From contig NZ_LT607751.1 in assembly GCF_900090305.1 (NCBI RefSeq), positions 6,138,001 to 6,202,000 of the forward strand: a stretch of 64,000 nt of DNA. The letters run 5' to 3'. Under the pieces are notes generated by a model. It did not search any database, was not told the DNA's origin, and worked only from the letters and a program-made list of their open reading frames with translations. This DNA is from Micromonospora siamensis (GTDB lineage: Bacteria > Actinomycetota > Actinomycetes > Mycobacteriales > Micromonosporaceae). Position 1 is the stretch's first letter; the number at the start of each line of letters is the position of its first letter. Positions 63,838 to 64,000 of the stretch are shown here, in pieces. A program made the translations under genes and the position numbers.

Positions 63838-64000
63838 TCAGTCGGCGACCAGGGCGGCGCGGGCCTCGGCCCAGATCTCCTCGTTGGCGGCCACCAGCAG
63901 CCCCCGGCTCTCGTCGGCCGGGTGATAGTCCGTGCCGTCGAACCGGCGGGCCACCCCACCGGCCTCCCGGACCAGCAGGGTGCCCGGCGCGTGGTCCCAG
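63838..64000 (-). CDS. Inositol monophosphatase family protein (C-terminal part)
   Basis: The gene runs off the right edge of the window; only the last 53 residues are present. They start WDHAPGTLLVREAGG, which is the second metal-site motif (WDXAPG) of inositol monophosphatase-like enzymes, followed by a GTDYHPADESRGLLVAA segment typical of the family end. The full enzyme would dephosphorylate inositol phosphate, histidinol phosphate or a similar compound. It is read in the same direction as the spermidine-synthase-like gene, 136 bases upstream of it. Confidence 0.85.
   Translation of the reverse strand, partial: WDHAPGTLLVREAGGVARRFDGTDYHPADESRGLLVAANEEIWAEARAALVAD

Overview
The window is uniformly very GC-rich, densely coded and uses GTG or TTG starts freely. 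It carries SigE-family sigma factors, LivKHMGF, MoeZ, DUF3107, DUF3152 and LpqG/LppX-like lipoproteins. This points to an actinomycete chromosome, most likely Micromonosporaceae (Micromonospora or a near relative). That assignment rests on gene content and style; no rRNA or tRNA gene was seen to confirm it. I see no insertion sequence, phage genes, CRISPR array or replication origin.

Region 1 (1-3.7 kb): the start of a small membrane protein, a SigE-family sigma factor overlapping a membrane protein with an FtsX-like ectodomain, an MFS transporter, and HtpX followed by a perfect 21-bp hairpin terminator. Region 2 (3.7-17.9 kb) holds a broken-up complex I locus on the minus strand. It contains nuoB, nuoC, nuoH and nuoIJKLMN, with unrelated genes lying between the blocks: DUF2252, a zinc dehydrogenase, a GST-like reductase, a SnoaL-like protein and Uma2. 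nuoA, nuoD, nuoE, nuoF and nuoG are absent, so this looks like the second, partial complex I set known from actinomycetes. Region 3 (17.9-25.5 kb): a second sigma factor with an overlapping membrane protein, a PLP lyase/decarboxylase with an MFS_2 carrier, an alkyltransferase-like protein, and proB-proA for proline synthesis.

Region 4 (25.5-40.1 kb) is mostly housekeeping: a squalene-cyclase-repeat protein, moeZ, two tandem DUF3152 metalloprotease-like genes, an alpha/beta hydrolase, and a 1087-residue repeat-rich protein divergent from a TetR regulator. These are followed by DUF3107, a ferritin-like protein, a DEAD-box helicase, a methyltransferase and an XRE-type regulator. Region 5 (40.1-48 kb): a His-rich membrane-anchored protein, a RecQ helicase carrying a phosphoribosyltransferase-like tail, a SARP-type regulator fused through membrane segments to a helix-hairpin-helix tail, two paralogous lipoproteins and an SDR.

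Region 6 (48-64 kb): a complete branched-chain amino acid ABC operon (livKGFHM), a large von Willebrand A surface protein ending in an LPVTG sorting signal, a secreted glycerophosphodiesterase, a TrkH/TrkA potassium uptake pair, a Ser/Thr kinase with a CBM2-like outer domain, a membrane spermidine-synthase-like protein, and the C-terminal end of an inositol monophosphatase. The features I find most unusual are the SARP-HhH fusion, the RecQ-PRTase fusion, the kinase-CBM2 architecture with an A7 tract at its 3' end, and two tiny reading frames that link nuo genes through overlapping GTGA junctions.
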